Shown here in pieces: positions 36,338-48,409 of a stretch of 64,000 bases of DNA (within the stretch, counting starts at the first letter, position 1; every line of letters begins with the position of its first letter). Location of the stretch: assembly GCA_011503125.2 (NCBI GenBank), contig WWBZ02000001.1, positions 2,728,001 through 2,792,000 of the forward strand, given 5' to 3'. The stretch is from Botryosphaeria dothidea. Lineage: Eukaryota > Ascomycota > Dothideomycetes > Botryosphaeriales > Botryosphaeriaceae. The notes beneath the pieces were generated by a model, which saw only the letters and a list, made by a program, of their open reading frames with translations, searched no databases and was not told the DNA's origin. Made by a program: the position numbers and the translations under genes.

Positions 36338-37356
36338 GGCGGCGGTGGCGGCGGAGCGGCGTCTACAGGAGCTATTCCATGGAGGGGATGCGAAGGGATA
36401 TGATGGGGGCGCGCAGGAGGCGTGCGCGCATGCTTCTCGCACGGTGTTGTGGTAGTGATTTGCGGGCTTGGTCGAGGAATGTCGGCCGCAAACACGCAGG
36501 GCAGCTGACGAGGACCTCGGCTCGTCGGGGCACGGAGATTGGAGCACCACAGAGCAAAGCACGGAGCAACGCCCGCAACGGTAACGACGTGGCCGTGAAT
36601 CGCGCGACGGGCCCGGGATACGCGAGCAGTCCTGTTGCATGTGAGCGGGCGCGTCGCCTGCGGACTGCCGGTCTGCCTCTTGGTGGTCGTCTCGTGCGTA
36701 TGACGGCGCAGGCGTACGCTAAGCCTACCCGGCGACAGGCGGCGGCGGCGGCGGCAGGCACTGCGGCCAACGCGCGCCTTCCTTCCCTCGGACGCAGGAC
36801 GGGGCAGGTTATATCATATGATATCGAGTGTACCAGCAAGGGAAAGAAGTAGACCGTATCATATGACACTAAGTGCACCAGCGGGAAGAACACAAAAAAC
36901 AAGAAAAGACGCAAAGGAAGGAAAGACGGAGGCTAACTTAGGGTTAGGTCTTTCGGCAGCCGGCAGTCTGATTCACGCAGGCGCGTCATTCCACACTCGC
37001 GCCCGCGACACTCGCTTGCCCATACGCCGTCCGAGCGCTGGCACTCAGTCTTGCCTGCGACAGACAATCTTGTCCGCTGCATAATTGCCCGCTGACCTGC
37101 CGTTGCTACCATTGCTAACGATTGCTTCAAATACTGCTGCTGCCTCACTAAAAGTTTGCAGGCCCAAACCGGGGAAAACTTTCATTTTTTTCGCCGCCTC
37201 TCGCTACATCTCCATTTTTCCCATCACCTCATCTGCTTCCCTCACTCCTCGTTGCTCAGCTCCTCAGCACTTCCAAGTTCGGTCATCCCTTCGCTTCTTG
37301 GCGTGAGACCACCCTTGTCAGCCCGGCACGCGGTCCCGTCGCGAACACCCAACAAC
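36338..37356. promoter_or_regulatory. Divergent promoter region between PEX26 and PARN-like genes
   Basis: The start codons are 1.0 kb apart. The left part is GC-rich with a GCG repeat near 36740. The middle holds a duplicated palindrome-containing element (36812-36890). A pyrimidine-rich leader lies just upstream of the nuclease ATG. Confidence 0.4.
36812..36890. repeat. Imperfect tandem duplication with CATATG palindrome
   Basis: Two copies, 36812-36850 and about 36857-36890, share ATCATATGA, then AGTG, ACCAGC and GGGAAGAA-like blocks, with a few substitutions and a small gap. The first copy includes a near-perfect palindrome around CATATG. It lies between two divergent genes, so it may be a duplicated regulatory element. 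Confidence 0.55.
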
Positions 37357-39513
37357 ATGGAGGTCGACAAGACGGCCTTCTGGGGCCGTCTTCTTGACAT
37401 TCTCGTGGCGATTTCCGATGCCCACTTCGTCTCCTTTGACCTGGAGATGTCTGGCATACCGACCAAAGCGTTCTCCAGCAAGAAGATGTCCTTGGAGGAA
37501 CGATACCTGGACGTCAAGGCTGCCGCAGACCGCTATGCCATCTTGCAGATTGGTTTGACCTGTGTGAAACAAGACCTGGACAATGAGAGCTATACAGCGC
37601 GCCCTTACAACTTCAATCTCAATCCTTTGCTCGAGAAAGGGTTGAATCTCGAAAGAATTTGGTCTTTCCAGAGCGGAGCTGCTGAGTTCCTACTCGGCCA
37701 TGGCTTCCAAATGGAGCTACCAATGACCAAGGGAGTACCTTATCTCTCAAGAGAAGAAGCTAAGAAGGCAAAAGAGCTTGCCTATGCGCGGTGGGACGGG
37801 TCTTCTTTCGCCGATGTTCAGCTAAAGGAAAACGAAGTGGAATCTCTGGAGTTCATGAGCAAGGTCCGCATTGCTATCAATAAATGGGCAAAGACAGGCA
37901 AGGTATGTCCCAATCGCCAAAACAAGCGAAGCCATAACGAGTACTGCACTGTGGCTGACGCCTTCTAGCCTCATTCATCGTCCCTGAATATCGATAGCGT
38001 TGATCCCACCAGTGAGCAGCCTCGCATTATTGCGGACCTTGGCAACTTCGAAAGGCGACTGGTGCATCAACTCGTTCGCGCTGAATATCCGGATCTCATC
38101 TCCTTCACAAGGAATCAGTCTGTGCAGATCAAGTTCTACGATGAAGAACGGGAGAAGAAAATCATGCGCGGCAGAAAAAGGACGCTTCGAGGTCAGATAG
38201 AACAACAAACGGGCTTCAGATGGATCATTGAAGCGCTGTGCGGCGGAGAGTTGAAGATTGACCCACAGTCCTTTGCTCGGGTTGTCGAAACAGGGGCCGC
38301 AAGTGCTGCAGACATGATTGATCTGAAGGCTCGTTTTGATGATGCTCGGCTTAGACTGCAGAGAAAAAGGCCTGTCCTGGTCGGTCATAACCTGTTCACG
38401 GATATAATATATCTGTATCGCACTTTCTTCGGTCATTTGCCCCCAACACTTGAGGAGTTCAGGGAGTGCATCCACGATCATTTCCCTCTCGTCGTCGATA
38501 CGAAATACATGGCCACCCATAATTGCGGAGACATAAATCCCAGGTCATCACTCGAGGAAATCCATAACAAGCTTCGCGGGCAAGCGAGGCCTGTCATTGG
38601 TAAGTGGCCACTTACAACAAATGTCTCAACTACTTCCGGAGAGTGGCATCGTTGCAATACTTTGCGAATCGGCAATGTATGTCGCTTGGATTTCTAACGA
38701 TGAATAGTGACACACGCCGATCACAGCAAGTATCACAATGCCGAGTCATTTCATGAGGCGGGATACGACAGCTTCATGACTGCTCTCATCATGATCCGAC
38801 TTTCGACAAAACTCGAGGCAGAAGGTGCATACCTTGAAGACGTATCCCCTTCCCTTTCCAACGAGGAGGGAGAGGAAGAAGAAGAAGAAGAAGAAGAAGA
38901 ATCTTACGTGACCGCCCCGGAGGATACCGTGTCTGATGGAAGAGCCTCGCCGCATGTACCAAAGAACAGCCAAGGCATCATTTCAGTAAATATAGATGGT
39001 ACTACTGAACTGACAACGCCGCCGATGGCATTCAGTGAAGACTGGAATACCAATAGCGCTCCCTTGGCGCATGAAGAAGCACCTCCGGATAACACAGAGC
39101 CAGCGCGGAGGAAGAAGGCGAATCGCAAGAAGCACAAGGACGGGAAGAGTAACGACCACGATTCTGGAAGCCCGACGAAAAACAACGGGTCTGATTCGAA
39201 GTTTACGCACAAGAACATGTTTGCGCAGCTAATGGATTTGGACGGCGATGACGAGGACGACGAAGGCGGTACAGGCTCTCTGCTTAGAGGCGGATCGGGA
39301 AAGCAGCCAGTTGCAACAATCAAGCGCGATGGAACGACATACTACAGCTATGAGTCGGCCGAATCAAAAATGGACAAGGACGCTGAGGTCGACAGGGAAG
39401 GAACGGAGCAGATGACATGGATGCCGCCATTCGAATCAGAGTTCTGGCAGACATACGGGAACAAGCTGCGGGCATTCGGAACGCAGGAGGGCGTGTGGAG
39501 GTTGCAATCGTGA
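37357..39513 (+). CDS. PARN/CAF1-family (DEDD) ribonuclease
   Basis: Three exons (37357-37902, 37969-38599, 38708-39513) with introns of 66 and 108 nt give 660 residues. The CAF1/PARN exonuclease fold is shown by FDLEMSG (Asp and Glu, about residue 28), VGHNLFTDIIYLY (Asp, about 320) and a third motif with His and Asp in FHEAGYDSFMTA (about 405). Together these make a complete DEDD(h) set. A central insert (about 210-300) interrupts the fold, as in PARN-like proteins. Members trim poly(A) or other RNA 3' ends; the fission-yeast relative Triman processes small RNAs. Whether this one acts on mRNA or small RNA cannot be told from sequence. After the nuclease domain come a polyglutamate run, a Lys-rich disordered segment and a conserved-looking Trp-containing C-terminus. 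Confidence 0.85.
38875..38901 (+). repeat. (GAA)9 microsatellite in the PARN-like coding region
   Basis: Nine uninterrupted GAA codons encode polyglutamate between the nuclease domain and the C-terminal region. Length variation would be in frame. Confidence 0.9.
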
Positions 39514-40452
39514 AGGGATTGAGCGGGCAGCAAGGCGTTTTAGGGAGCGGGGATGCATAGCGAAGGGAGTTAAGGACAAGCGTTCATTAGTCGTGGCTGG
39601 TGCGTGATAAAGAGGAGATGGGGTCAAGCAGATTAGGCGTAGCGGGGGCGGACGCAGGGCTCCTTGGACATGTGCAAGACGCAGCAAATGGGACAGCGTT
39701 CCTGCATATGTCAAATGTCTGGCCATTCGGATCACAGCATGGCCAGGGACGGCTGGCAAGAGGTGGCTGACGCCAGTTTCGCATCAGATCGCGCGGGCCA
39801 GGAGCGGGACGGCTCGTCGTGATCGGGGGCTGCTGGCGAAGCGCGCAGTTAACCACAGGACGTTGGAATTGGAGCGGTGATCGGCCGCAGGAACACAGGC
39901 TTGGCGCCTCGTGCGCCAAGCATGCGGCGCAAAGGCAGACTCCGGGGCCTGGGCGAGAGATTGAATGTGGAGCGGGACGCTACGCCATTAGCGCGGTGGG
40001 CGATGGAGGCGATGGGGGCAGGGTGCGACGGGGGGTGCGCGTTGGTGATGTGCGAGCGGTATCAGCTATACAAGGGCGGCCTGGGGCGGCAACCCTCCGA
40101 TGGCAGCTGTCGCATCGATCTCTGGCGGTGCGAGAGTCAGGCGCGTGGAGCGGTGATGACGATTGACTGGGCTGGCGGGGCCTAACATCAGCGCTGGCGC
40201 GGCAATTTGTGGCCCTGCCGCCCTTCTTGTCCTCCATGGGCCCCTAAGTGCACTTAAGGCTAATAAGCTGTCAAACGTCGATAAGTAAAAGTGCCACCAT
40301 GTCTTCTCGCGCCTGACGCGGACCCCTTGCCTCCACCAGAACCCCGAGCGACAGAACCCCAAGAATCGCGAGTGCTCTAAAAGACTCTGCGGCGCGCGCC
40401 GCCCGCCTTTCTCTTTCCACGTTCGACCCACCTCGCAATCCTTCCGAGAAGA
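39514..40452. other. Intergenic, 0.9 kb
   Basis: 3' flank of the nuclease and promoter of the glycosyltransferase. GC-rich frames run on both strands but none shows a domain. A pyrimidine-rich stretch just before 40453 fits a leader. Confidence 0.5.
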
Positions 40453-41755
40453 ATGTCCATTTCGCCTACGTCACTGCCTCGCCGGCCGATGCGCTACCTG
40501 GTCGCCGCTGCCATCTGCGCCTTTCTCTTCTTCTACTGGTCTGCCCTCTCCGAGCGCCTGCACTCGCCCTTCCACGCCTACAATGTCCACGGCATTCCCG
40601 CCACCAATGCCACTCTAGGCTTCGGTCGCATCTTCGCCGTCTCCAAGGATGGCTCGCCGCGCCGGAAGGGCCTCATCCACGCCGCCAATGTCACCGAAAT
40701 CGACATTACCATCCCCGCCCAGCCGCGCTGGACCCTGGAGGACGAGGAAAATTTCCGTCTGCCTGAGAACTCGACCGTGGGCCGCGGCTCGCTGCTGGCC
40801 TGGCTCGGCCACCTGCACGCCCTGCGAGAGTGCGTCAGCCCGCAACCTCCCAATCCTCAGCCCGGCGCATGCATACTGATGGAATCGCAGATTCGTAAAC
40901 TCCGGCGCCGAGACGGCCCTCATCCTCGAAGATGACGTTGACTGGGACATCCGTCTGAAGTCGCAGCAGATCCCGCTCGTCGCATCCGCCTTCCGCGCCC
41001 TGCTCCCCGATGCGAAGTACCCACAGTACCCCTACGGACACCCCAAGAACTGGGACTTGCTATACATGGGACACTGCGGCGACTATTGGCATGGCATGGA
41101 CATTGGCTTCGAGAAGGGTCACGTAGTCCCCGAGAACTTGACGGCCACTCCCCACCTCGCCTTCCATGACGAATCCCTGCCGGATTTCGACAACCTGCAC
41201 CCCTGGACGACATCGCTGCTGGCCAACCTAAATGTGACGGAGCACACGCGTCTGGTCCACCGCAGCCGCTTCCCACTGTGTACCTTCGCCTACGCCGTGA
41301 CGCGTCATTCGGCCAACCGTCTCTTGACCGAGCTGGCCGGCTCCGAGTCTTCGCGCCCCGGCGACCATGCTTACGACATCACCATCCTCCGCGGATGCAT
41401 CTCGGATGGCCTGCGCTGCTGGAGCATCAACCCGGAGCTCTTCCACCACGTCCCCGGCGACAGCATGATCGCCGGCATCGAGCAGACGCCCGATCGCGTT
41501 CCTCCCGTTGACGAGAGCGGCTGGGATCAGGTTCAGATGCGGGGCGAGACGACCAATATCGATTGCGGCTTCTGGACTGGCGCTTTCGATTTCAAGGATA
41601 ATGATATAGATCGCCTGTCGTGGTTGCGGCAGGAAGTCGGTCGGAAGGGCCATTGCATCAAACCTGGCAGGGAGCTCCTGACGCAGACGGTCGAGCGAGA
41701 AGGTCAGCAGCAGCAACGGCAGCAGAGCCAACAGAAGGTACAGCAGGTTTCTTGA
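40453..41755 (+). CDS. GT25-type (LPS glycosyltransferase-like) type II membrane protein
   Basis: Two exons (40453-40829, 40891-41755) with a 61-nt intron give 413 residues. A signal anchor at about residues 13-30 (YLVAAAICAFLFFYWSAL) predicts a Golgi type II membrane protein. The lumenal domain starts with an IFAVSKDG segment, then HLHALRE and LILEDDVDWDI, which carries the DD-x-D metal-binding motif. WDLLYMGHCGDYW, then LCTFAYAVTRHSANRLL and the acidic DHAYDITILRGC follow, all typical of family 25 glycosyltransferases. Such fungal proteins are usually only annotated as glycosyltransferase family 25; donor and acceptor sugars are unknown. The last 25 residues are Gln-rich. The intron has a GTGCGT donor and a TACTGAT branch. 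Confidence 0.85.
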
Positions 41756-43569
41756 GATGAAGTAATGAGTCCTGCAGTGAAACGATTTAGTGGAATTTCT
41801 TGGATAGGCACTTTTTTGGTTTTGGAAAAGAGACGGTGACGAAGCATGCGAATGCGAGGACTCCGTGACATTTTTCGAAGGAGAGAAAAAACGTGCATAG
41901 GGTTGGCGGCGACTTTTTTTTTGGCGCTGTACAGGACCCTTTTCTTTTCTATCTTTGGATACTCAACGCTGGGACTGGCGTCACGGTAATGTCTGCGTTA
42001 TAAGCATTTCGGGAGTCCTGTTGGGGCTTCCTGTTACTATTTTGTATTAACTCCTTCTTTCACTTCTTCGCTTTGGCTAGATCCATTCTGCGCCTTTTCT
42101 TCTGCAAAAGAGCGCAGTGCCACCCTTTTTCAAGATACCTCAAATGCTTTAGACCTGGTCTGAATTTACGCAACTGTACCATGATCATTCATTTCCCTGA
42201 TATTCCAATTGCTAGTCCGATTTTGAGAGATATTCGGAGTTCTGCTATTTCAAAAAAAATAAAATTTGGCGAACAAGCAGAGGGCATGGCTTCCTGCTCG
42301 TCAGCGGACCCTCTCCCTTTCTGCCAAGATCAGGGTGCACAAGCGGACCAGGATTTCATTTACCCCACTTTTTCTCTTCGAGCAGTTTCAAACTTGGTGA
42401 CGTCTTTTTTTTAAGCACGGAGGCAACACCGTAAGAGTGGTTCCTGCTGCAGCTGCAGGGTGTTGCGGAACACCACAGCCGTGGCGAGAGCAGGGTCTTG
42501 CAGACAGCCGCACAGCCGACGGTCGGTTAGCTCCGAAATCCGGATCTGTTCCGGCGAAGAACAGGGTCCTTGGAGTAACGTTGGATTTACGGGGCCGTTG
42601 GATGATCTTTTTTTTTTGTCATTGAGGTCATCGAGAAAAGGATTACATCTGCGACAGTCACTTCCAACCCGTCTGTGCAACGATGCGGCCAAGCCACCAC
42701 CAACACGCTCTACGTGTGCGGTTGCATCATCATCCCGGCAAGGCTGCAGGGCTGTGTGGTAGGGATGGTGGGAGGGTTTGACAGGGATATGGTGATATAC
42801 CTGTGGAACTGCTCCCGTCAAACGTCATGGTGGTGGGTGAGAACAGAAGGTGATCTGCAAAAGCTTGGCTTTGATGGATTCCGGTGGTCGTCACCGGTCT
42901 CCAACTTTTTTTTTCCATCTTGAGGATATTTGAGGTTTATCTTCTTGACCGGAGGGATGGGCGTGGCATGACAGGGTCTGCGGATGTTGGAGGATGGGGT
43001 ATGTGAGGGGTCGATCGAGGCGGAGGAATGCTCTCCGAAGCGAAGGGGTAAGCATCCGTTTGGCTGAATGGAAAAATGCGGATGTAGGCAATTGGGAGAA
43101 GATGGGCGGCCTGAAGTTTCACGGTGTCTGAATGGCGCAGAAATTTCCGCAAGAGTTCTCGTTCGAAGTGCTCTGATGATTGATACATCAAGTTTGCACA
43201 ATGTCATCTGCCCTCCAGACCGCTCGGTCTTCGCTTCTCCGTCAACCCCAAGCCAAATCTTCTCAACGCGATGGAGAAATAAAATGGGCCAATACCCCGG
43301 TATCTAGTTACGATTAATCAGATAAAGACAAAGGAAATAAGCAGAAGGCAAAGCAACCTGCTTTTGAACTCCAAAACTCTCTTTCCACCCATTAGAACGC
43401 CGCAAGGTTACAACCCTGATATCATGACATTTCTTCGTCGATTCATGCGGGAAAGCCACCATGAACGCCGAAAATGGAGAATAAGAGCCAATCAACAAAA
43501 CCAACCAAAGTAGTCAAATGAGTGTCTGATGGGTTCAATGTCTTGCGAGCAAGAAAAGAAGAACGAATA
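41756..43569. other. Convergent intergenic, 1.8 kb
   Basis: 3' flanks of the glycosyltransferase and bZIP genes. Several T homopolymers occur (about 41910, 42408, 42610 and 42907). No gene with recognisable protein sequence. Confidence 0.5.
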
Positions 43570-44550
43570 TTAAGACCGTTGCAGGTTGTTCATCCAGACA
43601 TGCCCGTAGCCGTAGCCCTCAGGAACTTTCGGCAAGGAACGAGTGTCGGAAGAAACCCTATCGCCGGGGTCCGTCCACGCACGTGAACTCATGCGGTCGT
43701 CCTCGCTCATATCCGTAGAGTAGCTCGTTACGGACGTGGAGCGAGGACTGCCGTGCGCAGGCGCAGGCGCAGGCGGCGGCAGCGGTCGAGCCTGTTGCTG
43801 GTGGTGGACCTCCGGGTAGGAGCGCGAGCGCACACGGGCCTGCACGTCGGCGACGGCGGTCTGGAGGTAGGCCTCGATGGGGGCGTAACCGCAGTCGGTG
43901 TGCTGCAGGACCAGATCCTTCAGCTCGAACACGCATTCTTTCAAGACATCGAGCTCGGCACGCAGGAACTTGTTTCTGGCAGCGAGGTTCCGGTGCTGCT
44001 CGTCGATGCGGCCCATCCAGTCCTTCTTCTTGGCGCGGCACTTGTGGGCGGCTTCGCGGTTCTTGCGGAGCATGTCCTCGCGCTTTGCCCGCTCATGCGC
44101 GGGTCTGGCGTCGGTGACCGCTCGCTTCTTGCTGGCGGAGGCGCGCTTGGTGCTGCTCTTGCGCGCCCGGTCGTTATTGGCGGGCTTGGTGGATTTGGGA
44201 GACAGCATCTGCCTGTCGCTGTTAGACGAATCAACAGCGGCGGGGGACCCGGCATTTGCGGCTCCGGCAGGAAACGTCGATGGGGGCCGCGTTGAGTTAT
44301 CGCCACTAGGGAGAATTCCGGGGTTGATAGTGCCATGCTGCCAGGAATTGCTCGTCAGGGTGCATGGAGAGGGTTCCGTAGTTGCCGAGGTGGATCCCGG
44401 AAGCGAACAAGCATTGGTCGAGAAGAATGGGACCTTGAGGGAGCCAGCCAGGGGGTTGCTAAGCGGCAGCAGAGGGTTGTAGGCAGTAGGGAATTCCTGA
44501 AAGAGACCGGGCGGTTGCCCAAGGGTGCACTGAATTGTAGCTGTGGCCAT
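43570..44550 (-). CDS. bZIP transcription factor (ATF/CREB-like)
   Basis: A single exon of 326 residues. The basic region RKNREAAHKCRAKKK (about residues 159-173) has the N-x-(3)-A-x(2)-C-R signature of bZIP DNA-contact residues. It is followed by a leucine-zipper segment with heptad hydrophobic positions (RIDEQHRNL, ARNKFL, ELDVL, FELKDLVL), then HTDCGY and an IEAYL motif, a combination found in Atf1/Atf21-type fungal factors. It should bind DNA as a dimer in the nucleus. Stress, conidiation or secondary metabolism are typical targets for the type, but none is shown here. The flanks are Ser/Pro/Thr-rich, and a Pro-Ala repeat is encoded by an AGGCGC-like repeat at about 43755-43780. Confidence 0.85.
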   Translation of the reverse strand: MATATIQCTLGQPPGLFQEFPTAYNPLLPLSNPLAGSLKVPFFSTNACSLPGSTSATTEPSPCTLTSNSWQHGTINPGILPSGDNSTRPPSTFPAGAANAGSPAAVDSSNSDRQMLSPKSTKPANNDRARKSSTKRASASKKRAVTDARPAHERAKREDMLRKNREAAHKCRAKKKDWMGRIDEQHRNLAARNKFLRAELDVLKECVFELKDLVLQHTDCGYAPIEAYLQTAVADVQARVRSRSYPEVHHQQQARPLPPPAPAPAHGSPRSTSVTSYSTDMSEDDRMSSRAWTDPGDRVSSDTRSLPKVPEGYGYGHVWMNNLQRS

Positions 44551-47500
44551 TGAAGCTACTGTGTACTGTGTAGAATGATACGGGTAGGCTGGTGTGATGA
44601 TCGATCAAGAGTGATCCACTGATCAGTCGGTTGGTATATGAGGAGTGAAAATCCGGCAATGAGGGTGGTAGACAAGGGAAGGGAGAAGGCTCTTAAAGAT
44701 GGTTGCGGTTGGCTCTGACAGACACGCAAGCGGAGTGGAGGGACCGAGTGACGCAACGGGTACGGATTTCAGGGACCGAGTTTTAGAAAAAGGATGACGA
44801 AAGTGCAGGCAGGGCATATGCGGGGTGGAGCCCGTTTGCGATTGCGCGGTGGTGCTGGGTGGTCTGGTCTGGTCTGGTCTGCAGCAGAGATGATTGGCAA
44901 GCGCACTAACCCGACGGAGATTATTCCGCAGCCCATCCAGGGTTGATCTTCAACAGCAAACACCGACTGCTCTCCGACTTCAACGGTTGCTCCACTTCTC
45001 TCTGCTGCACCCCCACCCCCCTGCCGCGGCCTGCTGAGCGCCTCGCCCGCCTGAGAGGCCCGTTGGCGCACCCGCCCGATTGAGCACTCATCGAATTGCT
45101 GTCCAGCCTCAGCTAGCGCACCACTCGACAGCTTGCTGCTGGTGCTGACAACGGCTCTCTGGTGCAGTAGCTCGGTTGCTCCATGCGGGGGAGTGCATCG
45201 CCGCCAGTTCTGCAAGGCAGCATCAAGCTCATCAGCGCATCTTAGATCATTGATGTACGCGAGATACGCGACCTATTCGTGTCTCTGGGTCGATTGCCTC
45301 CAGTTTCCTCTCTCGCGCCATGAAATTTGCTCTGGTGGGAACGGGGCTGGCAACCCCACCGTCGGTGTAATGAGGTGAAAAGAGGCCTCGCCATTCTTTG
45401 CAGCAACCGTGAGCGCTGTGGCGAGCATCATCGTCCAGCTGGCACGAGCGGGAGGTGATCACTGAGCTGTGTGGCCACTCGGCCGCTCAGCCATGCAACA
45501 TGACATGCAGAGCACACGGTCGCCCCGGCTCGCTGAGACGTGCTTTCCCACCGGGGAAGTGGGCAGCGCCCTGATTGGCTCGGAATTCCTGCCGCGAATC
45601 AGGGATGCGGATGAGGTCACCCTACGAGAATTTCTTAGATTTTACCTGTGGCTGAAGGGAGCTCACCGATTCAAAGCCTTTTCTTCCCGCACTGTGTGCC
45701 TGCTGTGATCGGTACCGGTATTTTGACCAAACAACGCCCGTGGACGTGGTCAATCCATCGTGCGCCAGCCCCTACACGCCCTTGCTTGGACATGTGCTCT
45801 CGCCTCGAACCTGCCTGCTGGAATGCTCCACCATCTAAAAGGGTCGGATGGGTGTTTACATCCCTCAGGTGCAGTACAGCATCAACGATGCGGAAAAGGT
45901 TCCGGAATGACGACGACCAGAGATAACAGATCCTCGAAAGCCCGAAGTGCACTATGATCGGCAGTGGTACGAGGGCACGGAGGGATCGTGTCGGTGCGGA
46001 TGTTCTAGAAAAGCATGACCGTCGGCACAAGTCAGGCGATTCAGGCCATCTTCGGCACAAAACCAATCATGGATATCTCGGAGCCTCTACTAACCAGCGG
46101 CTCATTCCTACGCTCGAAACGCAATATCTCCGGCGGAAAGCAAGCTTTTCCTCGCGATTCCAAGTGCGAGTTCCAACTTACTCGACGCGAAGAGACACAA
46201 TGTGGAGCTTCAGAGCGCGTGAAGGTGGACTCGTAACGGCGGCTTGCAATTGTGCACGAGACGTCCGTATGTTGTGGCCTTTGCTCGCTGAAAATTATGC
46301 CAAAGATCGGATTTATGCGCCGAACTATGGAGCAAAAACGTGCTCGGCTCGAGGTTGCCCGGAATGGGGCAAGGTGTGGAGCAGCCGGCCCGAGTCTTGG
46401 TCAGGGTTGGTCTGAAGGGGTGATTCGGAGTCTTCGCCGAACTGTGCTCCTCTCTCGTTGTCCGCCTACGTCAAACAAAACGCGGCTGCCGGCAGCGACG
46501 AGAACTATTCCGGTCCATCCTCCTGGAGACGAGGGTCTAAATTATGGCTGAAATTAGCGCCAAGGTCAATTTAAACCGTGAAAGTAACGAACATATACCA
46601 TGGTGGATGGCATGAGACTGAATCCTCCATCTCTCGCGACGGGCCAATCTCGGGAATGATAATGTCTTACGCCAATCCACCGCGATGTTGATCATACAGC
46701 ATTTTGTAGAGGCCCTGGCTGCGCTGGGTGGGATCACTCGGATCTCAATCCGTGCACTGACCGTTCCTCGAGGTCATAATCAACATCGAATGGGATTTCG
46801 AAACACCGGCTACAGAAGCCAAATCCTCATCTCGGCCGCGGCGCAGATATTCCTATGGCAGATGTCTTATTAGACGATATGAACAGCATGAGGGGCAGCA
46901 AGCATGTTACTGGTCGGCGAAGTGCAACTCTTCTTCTGAAGAGCTGAACAGATATCGCAAATTCAGGTGCGTAGTGGAACGAAACCTGGTTACTTTTGTT
47001 AGAAATCAAAACATGACAATGTCCTATCGCTTGGATTTCCGAATCATACTCGCCACGCAATACAGGCCTTAGCTTAGAAACACCTAAGGTGTCTTCAAGA
47101 AGGTTCTTCTGACAAGTTGGGGAAAAAATCTGGCCGGAACAATCAACAAGACCTACTTTCTACGTTAGCGCCGCTACTCAGTTTCATCCCTGTTGCAAGG
47201 GGCACGCGGGAGCAACCTACTCTACGGACTGCAAAATGCGGGGAAGGGGGACAATTGGCCTGCACAATAAGCTTTAATTCTGCGGCGCTAAAGTGACGAA
47301 TCCCTGGTCAATCATCTACTTACCACACGTCAGCTGGATTAAAGAGCAACCCGTATCTCTCCGTTACGCGAGGTAGCTTCACCAAAATGCGCCAGATCAA
47401 CGATGAAATCAGGCATGTTGGTTGTTCTTGAATCAACAAATCGCGGGGTAAGACCCTTCCCAGAATATCCAGGCCCAGTGATAAGCTTTAGGTCGGAAGG

Positions 47501-47638
47501 AGCAGGAAGCTAGAGAACATCTCGCAATCACACACTATCGAAGGTCGCCCGTACTTCGGAGATCGGGAAGATGCGCATCGCAAACGTGGTATCATTGCGT
47601 TTTCCGAAACACTCTCCTGTATGAATGCCCTATGGGAC
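44551..47638. other. Gene-poor stretch, 3.1 kb
   Basis: bZIP promoter at the left and VPS29 3' flank at the right, with nothing convincing between. Open frames reach 153 codons but are off-composition, and I found no spliced model or tRNA. It could hold a non-coding RNA or decayed sequence. Confidence 0.45.
44861..44880 (+). repeat. (GGTCT)4 short tandem repeat
   Basis: Four perfect GGTCT units about 310 bp upstream of the bZIP start. Confidence 0.9.
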
Positions 47639-48409
47639 TTAGGCTTCTCCTCCATTTTTCCGGAATGACACTTTCTCCACCCCTACATTCTCGTTGCCGT
47701 TGGCATCCTTCCGCAATTGGTAGACGTAGAGCACCAGGACGTCTCCTTGGACCTGGAATTGACGCGTCAGCTTAGAAAAGTGCTGCCTAGAGCAAAGCCG
47801 TAGCTGTACGTACATCCATGAGCACGAAGCTGGGTGTAGGATCCTCCTCCTCAGACCACCAATTGGTTGTCATGGCGCCAGTGGCGCTGCCGGGGTTGAC
47901 GAAGAACTTGCCCTCCATCTCGTAGGCCTCAAAGCGATGGGTACCGCCCCACAGCAGAACATCTACATCCATCTGGCGGGCAGCGATAAGCAGGCTGTCA
48001 GGATCGCCCGGCGGAATGATGGTGTGGCCATGGGTGAAGCCAATACGCAGCGAGCCGTGCGTGACGACCTTGGAGAGGGCAAGGTTGGGAGCCTCGACGT
48101 CAAAGTCGCCCTTGACGATCTGCAGGTCGGGAGCGACGCTGCGCAGGAAGTCGTAGGTATCCTTGTCGGTGAGGTTACCAAGGCACAGGATCTGGCCGAT
48201 TTTGCCCGGGGCGAGAAGCTTCTTGAACTGCGCGGGGTCAGCGGGCGTGCGAGGAGGGGCGCGGCGCGAGGTGTACCTTTGCGGGAATGTCCTGCGGAGG
48301 TCGTCAGCCGGGGCGAAACGGACGCGAAGGGGGGGGAGCAGCAGGAGCATACCGAGGCCCTGTCCGGAATGAAGAGGTCACCGAGACATAGTACTAATCT
48401 CGAAGTCAT
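47639..48409 (-). CDS. vps29: Retromer subunit VPS29
   Basis: Four exons: 48409-48353, 48291-48277 (a 15-nt microexon), 48227-47814 and 47752-47639, with introns of 61, 49 and 61 nt. They give 199 residues, near the family norm. The protein has the inactive metallophosphoesterase fold of VPS29: GDLFIPDR, GQILCLGNLTD, GDFDVEAPNL, GFTHGHTIIP, DVLLWGGTHRFEAYE, FFVNPGSATGA and PSFVLMDVQGD. The microexon encodes DIPAK and joins the first strand to FKKLLAPGK; without it the conserved N-terminal fold would be broken. VPS29 works with VPS35 and VPS26 in endosome-to-Golgi retrieval. A short insert before the last strand (Arg-Lys-Asp-Ala-Asn-Gly) is slightly longer than in animals. Confidence 0.95.
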
